Part shown: piece by piece, positions 7,475 through 15,620 of the stretch | Layout of the letters: each line of letters opens with the position of its first letter | Numbering within the stretch: the stretch's first letter is position 1 | Assembly (NCBI GenBank): GCA_027306585.1 | Contig: DAHUZJ010000090.1 | Coordinates: 1-36,622, forward strand | DNA: 36,622 nt | Origin: Acidimicrobiaceae bacterium | GTDB taxonomy: Bacteria > Actinomycetota > Acidimicrobiia > Acidimicrobiales > RAAP-2 | Reading direction: 5' to 3' | Notes under the pieces: generated by a model | What the model saw: only the letters and a program-made list of their open reading frames with translations | Database searches by the model: none | Told to the model about the DNA's origin: nothing | Translations under genes and position numbers: made by a program

Positions 7475-8265
7475 GCCGCCTCCGCTCGCCGGTCCGGGTA
7501 CGAGAAGCCGCGCGCCGCCGTCGGCAGGAAGGTCTCCATGCGGGTCCGGACGATCCGGCTCGAACCGCCGGCTTGGATGGCCAGGAGGCCCTCCATCTGC
7601 ATGAGCTTGACCTGCGTCTCGGCGGCGCTGATGCGCTTCAGCTTGTTGGCGATCGGCAGCCAGAAGAGGTTGGCCGACAGGACGCCCCACAGGGTGGCGG
7701 TGAAGGCCGAGGCGATGGCGGGGCCGAGGGCGCCGGGGTTCGACAGGCTGCCGAGCACGTGCACCAGACCGATGACGGTGCCCAAGATGCCGAGGGTCGG
7801 GGCGAAACCGCCCAGGTCGGTGAAGAACTTGGCACCCGTCTTGTGCCGTTCCTCCATGGCCTCGATCTCGCTCTCGAGGATCTCCCGGATCTCCTCGGAG
7901 TTGCGGCCGTCGACGACGAGCTGCACCCCGAGCTGCAAGAAGCGGTCGTCGATGTCGCGCACCTCGTTCTCGAGGGACAGGACGGTGCTCGCCTTGGCGG
8001 CCCGGGCCAGCTCGACCATCGTCTCGATCGCCGTGTCCAAGTCCGGCACCGTGCTGCCCATCGCCCGCTTGAAGACGGCCTTGATGCCCTTGGTCTCGCT
8101 CTTCAGCACGCCGGCGACCGCGACACAGATGGTCCCGCCGAAGACGAGGATCAGCGGCGCCGGCTTGATCAACGCGGTGGGGCTGCCGCCGTCCACGATC
8201 ATCGAGAGCAGCACGCAGACGAGCGCACCGCCAATGGCCATCGGGGTGAGCTTGTCCTTCTTCAT
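7471..8265 (-). CDS. motA: Flagellar motor stator protein MotA
   Basis: 264 residues with the MotA layout: two N-terminal membrane helices (IGGALVCVLLSMIVDGG; PAPLILVFGGTICVAVAGVL), a cytoplasmic loop carrying charged residues that contact FliG (VRDIDDRFLQ, EIEAMEERHKTGAKFF), then helices 3 and 4 (PTLGILGTVIGLVHVLGSLS; ATLWGVLSANLFWLPIANKL). The GILGTVIGLVHVL segment and the proline preceding helix 3 are typical. The start overlaps the upstream stop by 4 nt (ATGA), and the stop overlaps motB. Confidence 0.95.
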   Translation of the reverse strand: MKKDKLTPMAIGGALVCVLLSMIVDGGSPTALIKPAPLILVFGGTICVAVAGVLKSETKGIKAVFKRAMGSTVPDLDTAIETMVELARAAKASTVLSLENEVRDIDDRFLQLGVQLVVDGRNSEEIREILESEIEAMEERHKTGAKFFTDLGGFAPTLGILGTVIGLVHVLGSLSNPGALGPAIASAFTATLWGVLSANLFWLPIANKLKRISAAETQVKLMQMEGLLAIQAGGSSRIVRTRMETFLPTAARGFSYPDRRAEAA

Positions 8266-8570
8266 CGCTCGCCCTCCGCCGGTCCACGGTCGGTGGCGTG
8301 CAGCAAGTGGAGCTCGGCGACGTCGGGCTCGGACGCCGTCCCGTCGGGATCTGGTGGTGGTGGTGCGGGAAAGTGGATCCGCCGTGACAGCGCCAGGACC
8401 TCAGCCCGGTGCTGGCGGCAGCGGTTGACGACCTCTTCCACCGGCTCGGTGACGATGTAGCGGGTGCCGCTGGTGAGGATGACCCGGGTCTCGTGGTCGC
8501 CCTCGACTCGCTCGATCAGCTCGTCGTTGATGGCCAGCGGCTCGCCGTGCAAGTTGGTCAGGACGATCAT
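8262..8570 (-). CDS. swrD: FlbD/SwrD family flagellar motor-power protein
   Basis: 102 residues. The first 65 match the FlbD/SwrD family (MIVLTNLHGEPLAINDELIE, RVILTSGTRYIVTEPVEEVV); the remaining 37 residues are a Pro/Asp-rich extension not seen in short family members. In Bacillus this protein raises stator torque for swarming, and it is usually encoded directly before motA, as here. The frame is open far upstream, but ATG 8570 gives the family N-terminus exactly and has GGAG 6 nt before it. It is the first gene of the minus-strand operon. Confidence 0.88.
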   Translation of the reverse strand: MIVLTNLHGEPLAINDELIERVEGDHETRVILTSGTRYIVTEPVEEVVNRCRQHRAEVLALSRRIHFPAPPPPDPDGTASEPDVAELHLLHATDRGPAEGER

Positions 8571-8625
8571 CCGTGTCTCCCTCCACCCCGATGCCGCGCA
8601 TCCGTGCGCGCGAGGTTCGTGTAGG

Positions 8626-8653
8626 GGATCGGCACAAGGGGGCGCGATCTTGA
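8626..8653 (-). promoter_or_regulatory. Predicted sigma-28 (FliA) promoter for the swrD-motA-motB-fliL-flgN-flgK-flgL-fliW operon
   Basis: On the minus strand TCAAGATC - 12 nt - GCCGATCC closely matches the FliA consensus (TAAAGTTT - 11 nt - GCCGATAA). The -10 box ends 55 nt before the swrD start codon. The same layout is found before the second FliA paralog at 11183-11210, which supports both. Confidence 0.72.
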
Positions 8654-8655
8654 AT

Positions 8656-8760
8656 CTCGGATGCCGGGCGGGTGCTCGCCGACCGCTGACCAGGTGCTCG
8701 GATGCCGGCCCGCGCCCGGCGCCGGCCGGCCCGCGGCCGGCACCGGGCCGGCCCGCGCCT
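8656..8760. repeat. Regularly spaced GC-rich repeats in the divergent region
   Basis: CTCGGATGCCGG occurs at 8656-8667 and 8697-8708, 41 bp apart. GCCGGCCCGCG(C/G)C occurs at 8704, 8725 and 8747, 21-22 bp apart. The spacing equals two helical turns, so all copies face the same side of the DNA. This could be a cooperative operator for both promoters, or a structured leader RNA. Confidence 0.5.
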
Positions 8761-8861
8761 GCCGGCGAGCCGGAATTCGCACGCGCTCGCTTCCAGCGCC
8801 GGTTCCGGCTACTTTCTGGTGTCGGATCGTTCGCCGGGGGAACGAGCAGTGAGGGAGGGGC

Positions 8862-9653
8862 ATGTCGGCCACAGCCGTGGTGTTGCCGCGGGAGGAGCGC
8901 GCGCGCGGCGCACGCCCCAGCGGTGACGCCCAGCAGCGCCCGTCCAGCGCACTGTGGGACCAGTACCTGGAGCGCCGCGACCCGACGACGCGCGCCGCCC
9001 TGACCGAGGCCTACCTCTCCCTCGTCCGCTACGTCGTCGCCCGCATGAAGCCCCTCCTCCCCGACTATCTCGAACGGGACAACCTCGCCCAGTACGGGGT
9101 GTTCGGCCTCGTCGACGCCATCGACCGCTTCCAGCCCAGCCGCGGGGTGCGCTTCGAGACCTTCGCCGTGCCCCGGATCAAGGGGGCCATCCTCGACGCC
9201 GTGCGCTCGAACGACTGGGCGCCGCGCTCCGTGCGGGCCCGGGAGAAGGAGCTGGCCGTGGTGTCGGCCAGCCTGGAGGCGCGCCTCAAGCGGTCCCCGA
9301 CCACCGAGGAGATCCTCGCCGAGATGGGCATCACCCGCCCGGCGTTCGAGAACCTGCGGGTCCAGGTGGCCCAGGGCCGTGTCGGCGAGCTGGACCAGCG
9401 CGACGCCGACCTGGTCCCCGACGACACCACCGACCCGGCCGCCGCCTACGAGCGGACCGAGGAGCTCGAGCTGCTCCGGCGGTGCATCTCCTCCCTTCCC
9501 GAGCGCGAGCAGCAGGTGCTCGCCCTGTACTACTTCGACGAGATGACCCTCAAGCAGATCGGTGAGGTGCTCGGTGTGACCGAAGGATGGGTCTGCAAGA
9601 TCCACGCCAAGGCCATCCGCTCCATCCTCGACACAATGGGTGGGGGCGGGTGA
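8862..9653 (+). CDS. fliA: RNA polymerase sigma factor FliA/WhiG family (copy 1)
   Basis: 263 residues with sigma regions in order: region 2 ([56 protein letters not shown]), region 3 ([31 protein letters not shown]) and region 4 ([20 protein letters not shown], then the helix-turn-helix [20 protein letters not shown]). [11 protein letters not shown] is diagnostic for the sigma-28 group. It should transcribe late flagellar genes from GCCGATAA-type promoters. Its stop overlaps the next start (GTGA), so the two products are probably co-translated. Confidence 0.92.
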   Translation: MSATAVVLPREERARGARPSGDAQQRPSSALWDQYLERRDPTTRAALTEAYLSLVRYVVARMKPLLPDYLERDNLAQYGVFGLVDAIDRFQPSRGVRFETFAVPRIKGAILDAVRSNDWAPRSVRAREKELAVVSASLEARLKRSPTTEEILAEMGITRPAFENLRVQVAQGRVGELDQRDADLVPDDTTDPAAAYERTEELELLRRCISSLPEREQQVLALYYFDEMTLKQIGEVLGVTEGWVCKIHAKAIRSILDTMGGGG

Positions 9654-10288
9654 CGGACACGCTCGGACCGCCGCGGCACCCAGCCCGTCGGGGCCTCCTC
9701 GCCTATGGCGAGCAGCTCCGCCTGGCACGGGCCGTGGAGGCCGGCCATGACGCCGACCGCCGCCTCGACGAGGTGCGGCACATGCCCGCTGCGGAGCGGC
9801 GCTCCCTCGAGCTGGTCGCCGAGGAGGGCCAGCGCGCCCGCCGCGAGCTCGTCGAGGCGCACGCCCCGCTGGTGCTGACGGAGGCCCGGCGCTACCTCGG
9901 CGGCGACCGCGGCACACTGGTGGAGCTCGTGCAGCAGGGCAACATCGGCCTGGTCCGGGCGGTCGACAGCTTCGACTCGCGCAGGGGCGAGCGCTTCTCC
10001 GTCTACGCGTCGCAGTGGATCCGCCTGGCCATCGAGGCCGAGCGCCCCGACCTGCCCGACCCCCGCCGGTTCCGGCCGGACCCCGTCGCGCTGAGCATCT
10101 ACCGGGACCGCGTGGTGTCCCTCGACGGGATCGGCGACCGGGCGGGCGACCCGCTCGCCGGCGAGGGCGTCACCGACGACCAGGCCCGGCGCCGCGAAGC
10201 GGGCAACGGCAGGGTGTGGACGGTCCTCGACGGCGGCGGCAACGGGCCGGCAGCGGTCTCGGCCAATCCGTCGTCCGGCCCGGTCTGA
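9650..10288 (+). CDS. Short sigma-70-like protein with regions 1.2 and 2 only
   Basis: 212 residues from GTG 9650, which overlaps the fliA stop. Residues 15-40 look like region 1.2 of primary-type sigma factors ([17 protein letters not shown]). Residues 55-125 look like region 2.1-2.3 ([56 protein letters not shown]). Similarity then stops: no region 3, no region 4 helix-turn-helix, only a Pro/Arg/Gly-rich tail. Region 2.2 binds the RNA polymerase clamp, so the protein might compete with, or modify, a full sigma factor. It could also be a decayed paralog, although the frame is intact and coupled to fliA. Confidence 0.75.
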   Translation: MTDTLGPPRHPARRGLLAYGEQLRLARAVEAGHDADRRLDEVRHMPAAERRSLELVAEEGQRARRELVEAHAPLVLTEARRYLGGDRGTLVELVQQGNIGLVRAVDSFDSRRGERFSVYASQWIRLAIEAERPDLPDPRRFRPDPVALSIYRDRVVSLDGIGDRAGDPLAGEGVTDDQARRREAGNGRVWTVLDGGGNGPAAVSANPSSGPV

Positions 10289-10301
10289 CCCGCCGGCCCG
10301 C

Positions 10302-11138
10302 TCAACCCGCCCGGCTGACCTGCCCTGCCAGCGGCCGCTCGCCGGCACCCTCGGGTCCAACGCCCTGCGAGGCCATGTAGATCCGCAAGCGGCTCAGGGC
10401 GCTGGCCCGGATCTGGCAGACCCGGCTCTCGGTCACCCCCAGCGTGCGCCCGATCTCGGCCAGGGTCATGCCCTCGCCGAAGCTCATGGCGGCCACCGCC
10501 CGCTCGCGTTCGGGCAGGCGGTACATGGCCGTCTGCACCAGGCTCCGGGTCTCTTGGGCCAGGTAGGCGCTGAGCGGCTCCGCGGCGTCGTCGTCGCCTC
10601 CGGCCGCCACCTCGCCGCCCATGGCGTCGTGCAGCTCGAGCGAGGCGACCTGGGCAGCGGCGATCTGGGCCTTGCTCATGCGCAGGACGCTGATCTTCAC
10701 GTCGAGCGCCGCCGCCTGCTCCTGCTCGGTCGGCGCCCGGCCCTGGGCGGCGGCCAGCTCGGCGTCGACCTCCTGCAGCTCACGCGCCTTGCGGCGGACG
10801 CTGCGGGGCACCCAGTCGCTGGCCCGGATGCCGTCGTAGACGGCGCCCCGGATGCGGTGGGCGGCGAACGTCGGGAACTGGACGCCCCGATCGGGGTCGA
10901 AGCGGTCGACGGCGTCGATCAGCCCTTCCGCGCCGTACCCCTCGAGGTCGTCCACGTCGGCCTGGCGCGACAGCGACGACGCCATCCCGCGGGCGACGTG
11001 CTTGACCAAGGGGTAGTAGAGGTGGACCAGGCGCTCACGCGCCGTGCGGTCACCATCGTGCTTGTGGGCGCGCCACAACGCGGCGATCTCCTCGACCTCG
11101 CGTCGTGCCACGTCCGGTACGGGGTTTGTCGGCGTCAT
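10302..11138 (-). CDS. RNA polymerase sigma factor FliA/WhiG family (copy 2)
   Basis: 278 residues. Region 2: LVHLYYPLVKHVARGM, DVDDLEGYGAEGLIDAVDRF, GVQFPTFAAHRIRGAVYDGI. Region 3: RASDWVPRSVRRKARELQEV, APTEQEQAAAL. Region 4: YRLPERERAVAAMSFGEGMT, then IGRTLGVTESRVCQIRASAL. It is clearly a paralog of the fliA at 8862 but diverged, especially between regions 3 and 4. ATG 11138 has GGAGGAAGGGGA directly before it; the open frame further upstream has no such support. A sigma-28 promoter at 11183-11210 suggests it is made late, under FliA or its own control. It converges with the short sigma-like gene, 13 nt apart. Confidence 0.9.
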   Translation of the reverse strand: MTPTNPVPDVARREVEEIAALWRAHKHDGDRTARERLVHLYYPLVKHVARGMASSLSRQADVDDLEGYGAEGLIDAVDRFDPDRGVQFPTFAAHRIRGAVYDGIRASDWVPRSVRRKARELQEVDAELAAAQGRAPTEQEQAAALDVKISVLRMSKAQIAAAQVASLELHDAMGGEVAAGGDDDAAEPLSAYLAQETRSLVQTAMYRLPERERAVAAMSFGEGMTLAEIGRTLGVTESRVCQIRASALSRLRIYMASQGVGPEGAGERPLAGQVSRAG

Positions 11139-11182
11139 TCCCCTTCCTCCGTTGTCCGGTGCGCCTCGGCGCTCCGGGATGG

Positions 11183-11210
11183 GTATCGGCGGGGGGTGAC
11201 GCGGACTTGA
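11183..11210 (-). promoter_or_regulatory. Predicted sigma-28 promoter for the second FliA/WhiG gene
   Basis: On the minus strand TCAAGTCC - 12 nt - GCCGATAC, close to the FliA/WhiG consensus with seven of eight -10 bases matching. The box ends 44 nt before the start codon, leaving a leader of roughly 37 nt that contains the GGAGGAAGGGG ribosome site. Confidence 0.75.
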
Positions 11211-11229
11211 CTGGCCCCGAACGCCCAGG

Positions 11230-11583
11230 TCAGCGGGCAGACGCGGTGGCCGGCTCCAGGTTGCGCCGGGCGGCCAGGACCTCGGCCGCCAGCGGGCGGA
11301 AGCCCTCGTTGGGCGGGAGGAGGGGGCGGAGCGGCTCGAGCAGGTCGGCGAGCCCGGCGGGCCCGGCGACGCCGTGCCCCGTGACGACCGCCACCTCGCC
11401 ACCGGCCCGCGGCCGGGTGGCCGCCACGGCGTCCGCACCGAGGTCCAGTGCCATGACCGCGACCGCAGTCACGAGCACGCCGCGCTCCACCTCGTTGGTC
11501 CAGGCCAAGGTGAACGACGCCACCTCGCGACCCCGGGCGAGCACGGAGACGAGAACGGGCGGCTGCGCCGGCACGGCCGCCAT
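11230..11583 (-). CDS. Hypothetical protein at the end of the glycogen operon
   Basis: 117 residues from ATG 11583; GTG at 11592 is an alternative and leaves only 2 nt after the glgX stop. The sequence reads as alternating strands and helices (LVSVLARGREVASFTLAWTN, ERGVLVTAVAVMALDLGADA) ending in a Leu/Pro-rich helical part (GLADLLEPLRPLLPPNEGFR). There is no signal peptide or clear membrane helix. I do not recognise the family. Tight spacing to glgX suggests co-expression with alpha-glucan genes, so an accessory or sensory role there is possible but unproven. Confidence 0.55.
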   Translation of the reverse strand: MAAVPAQPPVLVSVLARGREVASFTLAWTNEVERGVLVTAVAVMALDLGADAVAATRPRAGGEVAVVTGHGVAGPAGLADLLEPLRPLLPPNEGFRPLAAEVLAARRNLEPATASAR

Positions 11584-11594
11584 GGTAGGCACGG

Positions 11595-13706
11595 CTATTC
11601 CGCCCGCCGCAGCAGAACGGTCGACTGCGCGGCCAGGTGTACCACTGGGGCCCGGACCGCCCGGGGAAAGGGCGAGGGGCGCGCCGTGTTGAGGAGCTCC
11701 TCCCACCGGCCGGGCTCGGCCACCTTGGGCAGCGTGTAGGACCGCGCCCGGGGCCCGGCGTTGAGCAGGAGCAGCAGCGTGTCGCCCCGCACGCGCCGCC
11801 CGCGAGGATCCACCTCGTCTGCCGCCCGGCCGTAGAGCAGCATGCCGAGGGTGCGGTTCTCCGGGTCGGCCCAGTCGTCGTCGGTCATCTCCTCGCCGTC
11901 GGGCCGGATCCAGGTGAGGTCCTTCATGCCGGCGCCGGACGCCGGACGGCCGCTCAGGAACTCCCGCCGCCGCAGCGCCGGGTTGGCGGCGAAGATGCCG
12001 ACGACCTGGCGCACGAAGGCGCACAGCTCGGCGCCGGGCTCTTCGATGTCCCAGTCGAGCCAACTCGTCTCGTCGTCCTGGCAGTAGGCATTGTTGTTCC
12101 CTGCCTGGGTCCGGCCGATCTCGTCGCCGGCGAGGAGCATGGGCACGCCCTGGGAGAACAGCAGCGTGGCGAAGAAGTTGCGCTTCATGCGGTCGCGCAC
12201 GCGCTGGACGCGCACTGCGTCGCTGTGCCCCTCGACGCCCCAGTTGCGGCTGTAGTTGTCCGGCGAGCCGTCCTCGTTGGCCTCGCCGTTGGGCTCGTTG
12301 TGCCGGCGCTCGTAGCTCACGAGATCGGTCAGGGTGAACCCGTCGTGGCAGGTCACGAAGTTGACGCTGGCATAGGGCCGCCGGCCGTTCGCGCCGAAGA
12401 TGTCGCTCGAGCCCGCCAGGCGGGACGCCAGCTCGGGGACCTGGCCCGCGTCGCCCCGCCAGAACCGCCGCACGCAGTCCCGGTAGGCGCCGTTCCACTC
12501 GGCCCACCCCGGCGGGAAGTGCCCGACCCGGTAGCCCCCCGGGCCCACGTCCCAGGGCTCGGCGATGAGCTTCACGGTGGCGAGCACCGGGTCCTGGACC
12601 ACGATGTCGAAGAAGGCGCTCGGCTGGCCGTCGGGGTCCCCCCGCACGAGCACCGGCGCCAAGTCGAAGCGGAAGCCGTCGACGTGCATCTCGGTCACCC
12701 AGTAGCGCAGGCTGTCCATGACGAGCGCCATGGTGCGCGGGTGCACCGTGTCGAGGCTGTTGCCGGTGCCCGAGTAGTCCAGGTAGTAGCGGCGGTCGTC
12801 CGGGGACAGGCGGTAGTAGACGGCGTTGTCGATCCCCCGCAGCGACAGCGTGGGCCCCAGCTGGTGACCCTCGGCCGTGTGGTTGTACACGACGTCCAGG
12901 ATCACCTCGAGCCCGGCGCGGTGGAGGGTCCGCACCATCGACTTGAACTCGTCGACCTGCTGGCCCAGGCCGCCCGTGGCGTAGCCGGTGTGCGGGGCGA
13001 AGAAGGCGAGGGTGTTGTAGCCCCAGTAGTTGGCGAGGCCCCGCTCGACGAGGGCCCGCTCGGAGGCGAACTGGTGCACCGGCAGCAGCTCGACGGCGGT
13101 GACGCCGAGGCCCAGGAGATGGTCGACCACCGGGTCCGACGCCAGGCCGAGGTACGTGCCGCGCAGCTGCTCGGGCACGGCCGGGTGGCGCATGGTCGTC
13201 CCCCGGACGTGGCACTCGTAGACGACCGTGCGGTTCCACGGCGTCCGCGGCGCTCGGTCGTCGCCCCACGTGAAGGCCGGGTCCACGACGAGGCATTTGG
13301 GCATGGCGCCGGCCGAGTCGCGGGTGTCGAAGGAGAGGTCCTCGTCCGGGTCCCCCACGCGGTGGCCGTAGAGCTCGTCGCTCCAGCGGATCGACCCGGT
13401 GACCGCCCGGGCGTACGGGTCGATGAGCAGCTTGTGGCGGTTGAACCGGTGGCCGTTGGCGGGCTCGTAGGGCCCCGTCACCCGGTAGCCGTACAGCGCC
13501 CCCGGGCGCACGTCGGGGAGGTAGGCATGCCACACCCGGTCGGTGGCCTCGGCCATCCACACCCGGTCGACCGGCTCGGCGGCGTCAGCCCGGTCGAAGA
13601 AGCAGAGCTCGACCGCGGTGGCGTGCTCGGAGAACAGCGCGAAGTTGACCCCCTCCCCGTCCCACGTCGCGCCCAGGGGATGGGGGCTCCCCGGCCACAC
13701 CCGCAT
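11595..13706 (-). CDS. glgX: Glycogen debranching enzyme GlgX
   Basis: 703 residues, usual for GlgX. An N-terminal CBM48-type beta domain (GSPHPLGATWDGEGVNFALF) precedes a GH13 barrel. Catalytic segments visible: nucleophile Asp in VDGFRFDLAPVL, acid Glu in KLIAEPWDVGPGGY, and the stabilising Asp in FVTCHDGFTLTDLVSYERRH followed by the isoamylase/GlgX hallmark NEPNGEANEDGSPDNYSRNW. It hydrolyses alpha-1,6 branches of limit dextrins. The start has AGGGG 5 nt upstream and lies 9 nt after the glgB stop, within the operon. Confidence 0.95.
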   Translation of the reverse strand: MRVWPGSPHPLGATWDGEGVNFALFSEHATAVELCFFDRADAAEPVDRVWMAEATDRVWHAYLPDVRPGALYGYRVTGPYEPANGHRFNRHKLLIDPYARAVTGSIRWSDELYGHRVGDPDEDLSFDTRDSAGAMPKCLVVDPAFTWGDDRAPRTPWNRTVVYECHVRGTTMRHPAVPEQLRGTYLGLASDPVVDHLLGLGVTAVELLPVHQFASERALVERGLANYWGYNTLAFFAPHTGYATGGLGQQVDEFKSMVRTLHRAGLEVILDVVYNHTAEGHQLGPTLSLRGIDNAVYYRLSPDDRRYYLDYSGTGNSLDTVHPRTMALVMDSLRYWVTEMHVDGFRFDLAPVLVRGDPDGQPSAFFDIVVQDPVLATVKLIAEPWDVGPGGYRVGHFPPGWAEWNGAYRDCVRRFWRGDAGQVPELASRLAGSSDIFGANGRRPYASVNFVTCHDGFTLTDLVSYERRHNEPNGEANEDGSPDNYSRNWGVEGHSDAVRVQRVRDRMKRNFFATLLFSQGVPMLLAGDEIGRTQAGNNNAYCQDDETSWLDWDIEEPGAELCAFVRQVVGIFAANPALRRREFLSGRPASGAGMKDLTWIRPDGEEMTDDDWADPENRTLGMLLYGRAADEVDPRGRRVRGDTLLLLLNAGPRARSYTLPKVAEPGRWEELLNTARPSPFPRAVRAPVVHLAAQSTVLLRRAE

Positions 13707-13715
13707 CGGCGCCCC

Positions 13716-15620
13716 TCACCCCTCGGTCGACGCCGAGCCCGCGGCACCGGGGACGGCCAGCCGCTCGGGGGCGAGGAACACGCAGCCCAGCGGGGGCGCG
13801 ACCAGCGTGAGGGCGCGTGGCCGGCCGTGGCTCGGCACCGGCTGGGCGTCCACACCCCCCATGTTCCCGGCACCGCTCCCGCCGTAGACGTCGGCGTCGC
13901 TGTTGAGGAGCTCCACCCATCGGCCGCCCTCGGGCACACCGACGAGGAGGCTCTCACGGGGCACCGGCGTGAAGTTGCACACGACCAGCACCGGGTCGCC
14001 TGCCCGGTCCTTGCGGAGGAACGCGAGGACGCTGACGTCGGCCTCGTCCTGCAGCACCCACTCGAACCCGGCCGGGTCGGCGTCGAGCTCGTGGAGCGCC
14101 GGGAGCCGGCGGTAGAGGCGGTTGAGGTCGCTCACCCAGCGGAGCACCCCGGCGTGCCGCTCGTCGTCGAGCAGGTCCCAGTGCAGCGAGGCGTCGTGGT
14201 CCCATTCCCGCCAGTCGGCCAGCTCCGCCCCCATGAAGAGCAGCTTCTTGCCGGGCTGCCCGTACTGGTAGCCGTAGAGGAGGCGCAGGTTGGCCCGCTG
14301 CTGCCAGTCGTCGCCCGGCATCTTGCCGAGGAGCGACCCCTTGCCGTGGGTGACCTCGTCGTGGGAGAGGGGGAGCACGAAGTTCTCGGTGAACGCGTAG
14401 ACGCCGCGGAACGTCAGCTCGCCGTGGTGCCAGCGCCGGTGGACGGGTTCGCGCTCGATGTAGGTGAGCGTGTCGTGCATCCATCCCATGTCCCACTTGA
14501 ACCCGAAGCCGAGCCCCCCGAGGTGCACCGGGCGCGACACGCCGGGCCAGGCCGTCGACTCCTCCGCCACCGTCTGCACCTGCGGGTGGTCGGCGTAGAT
14601 CCCGGTGTTGAGCCGCTGGAGGAAGCCGACGGCGTCGAGGTCCTCGCGGCCGCCGAAGCGGTTGGGCTCCCACTGCCCGGGGCGGCGGGAGTAGTCGAGG
14701 TAGAGCATGGAGGCCACCGCGTCGACCCGCAGCCCGTCGGCGTGGTAGGTCCGCAGCCAGTGGTCGGCCGAGGAGGCGAGGAAGCTCCGGACCTCGTGGC
14801 GACCGTAGTTGAAGACCAGGCTGTTCCAGTCGGGGTGGACGCCCCGGCGCGGATCGGCGTGCTCGTAGAGGTGGGTCCCGTCGAAGTCGGCCAGGGCGAA
14901 GGCGTCCGAGGGGAAGTGCGACGGGACCCAGTCGAGGAGCACCCCGATGCCCGCCCGGTGGAGGGCGTCGACCAGCGCCATGAATTCCTGCGGCGTGCCG
15001 TACCGGCTGGTCGGGGCGAAGAAGCCCGTCGTCTGGTACCCCCAGCTGCCGTAGAAGGGGTGCTCCATGACGGGCAGGAGCTCCACGTGGGTGAACCCGG
15101 TCCGCACGACGTGGTCGACGAGGCGGGGCGTCAGCTCCCGGTAGCCGAGCACCTCCCCCGGCCGGTCCGGTGTGCGCCGCCAGCTGCCGAGGTGCACTTC
15201 GTAGACGGCCATCGGGGCGTCCAGCCCCTGGGCGCGGCCGACCATCCACTCGGCGTCGCCCCACTCGTAGGAGAGGTCCCACAGGACCGACCCGGTGCGC
15301 GGCGGGACCTCGCAGTAGGCGGCGAACGGGTCGGCCTTCTCCAGCACGCCCCCCGCCGCCGTGGTCACGGCGAACTTGTAGACCTGGCCGACGGCCGCGC
15401 CCGGCACCCGTCCCTCCCACACCCCCGACGTCGCACGCGGGCTCAGGGGATCGGCGCCCGGCTGCCAGCCGTTGAAGTCCCCGACCACCGAGACGGCGAG
15501 GGCGCTCGGCGCCCACACGGCGAACCGGGCGCCGCCGGCCTCCGGGTGGGCGCCCAGCTTCTCCGCCAGCCGCCGGTGCGTGCCCTCGTTGAACCAGTAG
15601 AGGTCCTCGTCGGTGATCAC
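13716..15620 (-). CDS. glgB: 1,4-alpha-glucan branching enzyme GlgB
   Basis: 634 residues with a short N1 region, a CBM48 module (GARFAVWAPSALAVSVVGDF) and a GH13 barrel: LPVMEHPFYGSWGYQTTGFF, nucleophile Asp in DGLRVDAVASMLYLDYSR, acid Glu in TVAEESTAWPGVSRP, and LPLSHDEVTHGKGSLL. The conserved GlgB segment ELADWREWDHDASLHWDLLD is present. It cuts alpha-1,4 chains and rejoins them as alpha-1,6 branches, giving GlgE new ends. GTG 15620 has GGGGAGG 6 nt before it and overlaps the malQ stop (GTGA); the longer open frame upstream is a shadow of malQ. Confidence 0.95.
   Translation of the reverse strand: MITDEDLYWFNEGTHRRLAEKLGAHPEAGGARFAVWAPSALAVSVVGDFNGWQPGADPLSPRATSGVWEGRVPGAAVGQVYKFAVTTAAGGVLEKADPFAAYCEVPPRTGSVLWDLSYEWGDAEWMVGRAQGLDAPMAVYEVHLGSWRRTPDRPGEVLGYRELTPRLVDHVVRTGFTHVELLPVMEHPFYGSWGYQTTGFFAPTSRYGTPQEFMALVDALHRAGIGVLLDWVPSHFPSDAFALADFDGTHLYEHADPRRGVHPDWNSLVFNYGRHEVRSFLASSADHWLRTYHADGLRVDAVASMLYLDYSRRPGQWEPNRFGGREDLDAVGFLQRLNTGIYADHPQVQTVAEESTAWPGVSRPVHLGGLGFGFKWDMGWMHDTLTYIEREPVHRRWHHGELTFRGVYAFTENFVLPLSHDEVTHGKGSLLGKMPGDDWQQRANLRLLYGYQYGQPGKKLLFMGAELADWREWDHDASLHWDLLDDERHAGVLRWVSDLNRLYRRLPALHELDADPAGFEWVLQDEADVSVLAFLRKDRAGDPVLVVCNFTPVPRESLLVGVPEGGRWVELLNSDADVYGGSGAGNMGGVDAQPVPSHGRPRALTLVAPPLGCVFLAPERLAVPGAAGSASTEG

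Larger units (their letters stand above)
8571..8861. other. Divergent control region between swrD operon and fliA
   Basis: No gene is visible in these 291 bases. The region holds the minus-strand sigma-28 promoter (8626-8653), then a block of spaced GC-rich repeats (8656-8760), then a plain stretch with a weak TACTTT -10-like hexamer (about 8811) before fliA. The fliA start has GTGAGGGAGGGGC upstream. Confidence 0.5.

Noticed and set aside
8697-8790. CRISPR-like array from the GC-rich repeats before fliA
   Set aside because: Repeat units are 12-13 bp with spacers under 10 bp and no cas genes; too short for a CRISPR.
8811-8816. TACTTT as a firm -10 for fliA
   Set aside because: The hexamer fits only loosely and no convincing -35 lies 16-18 bp upstream.
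8571-9917. Long upstream extension of swrD in an open frame
   Set aside because: The extension runs antisense through fliA, and the SwrD family N-terminus begins exactly at ATG 8570.
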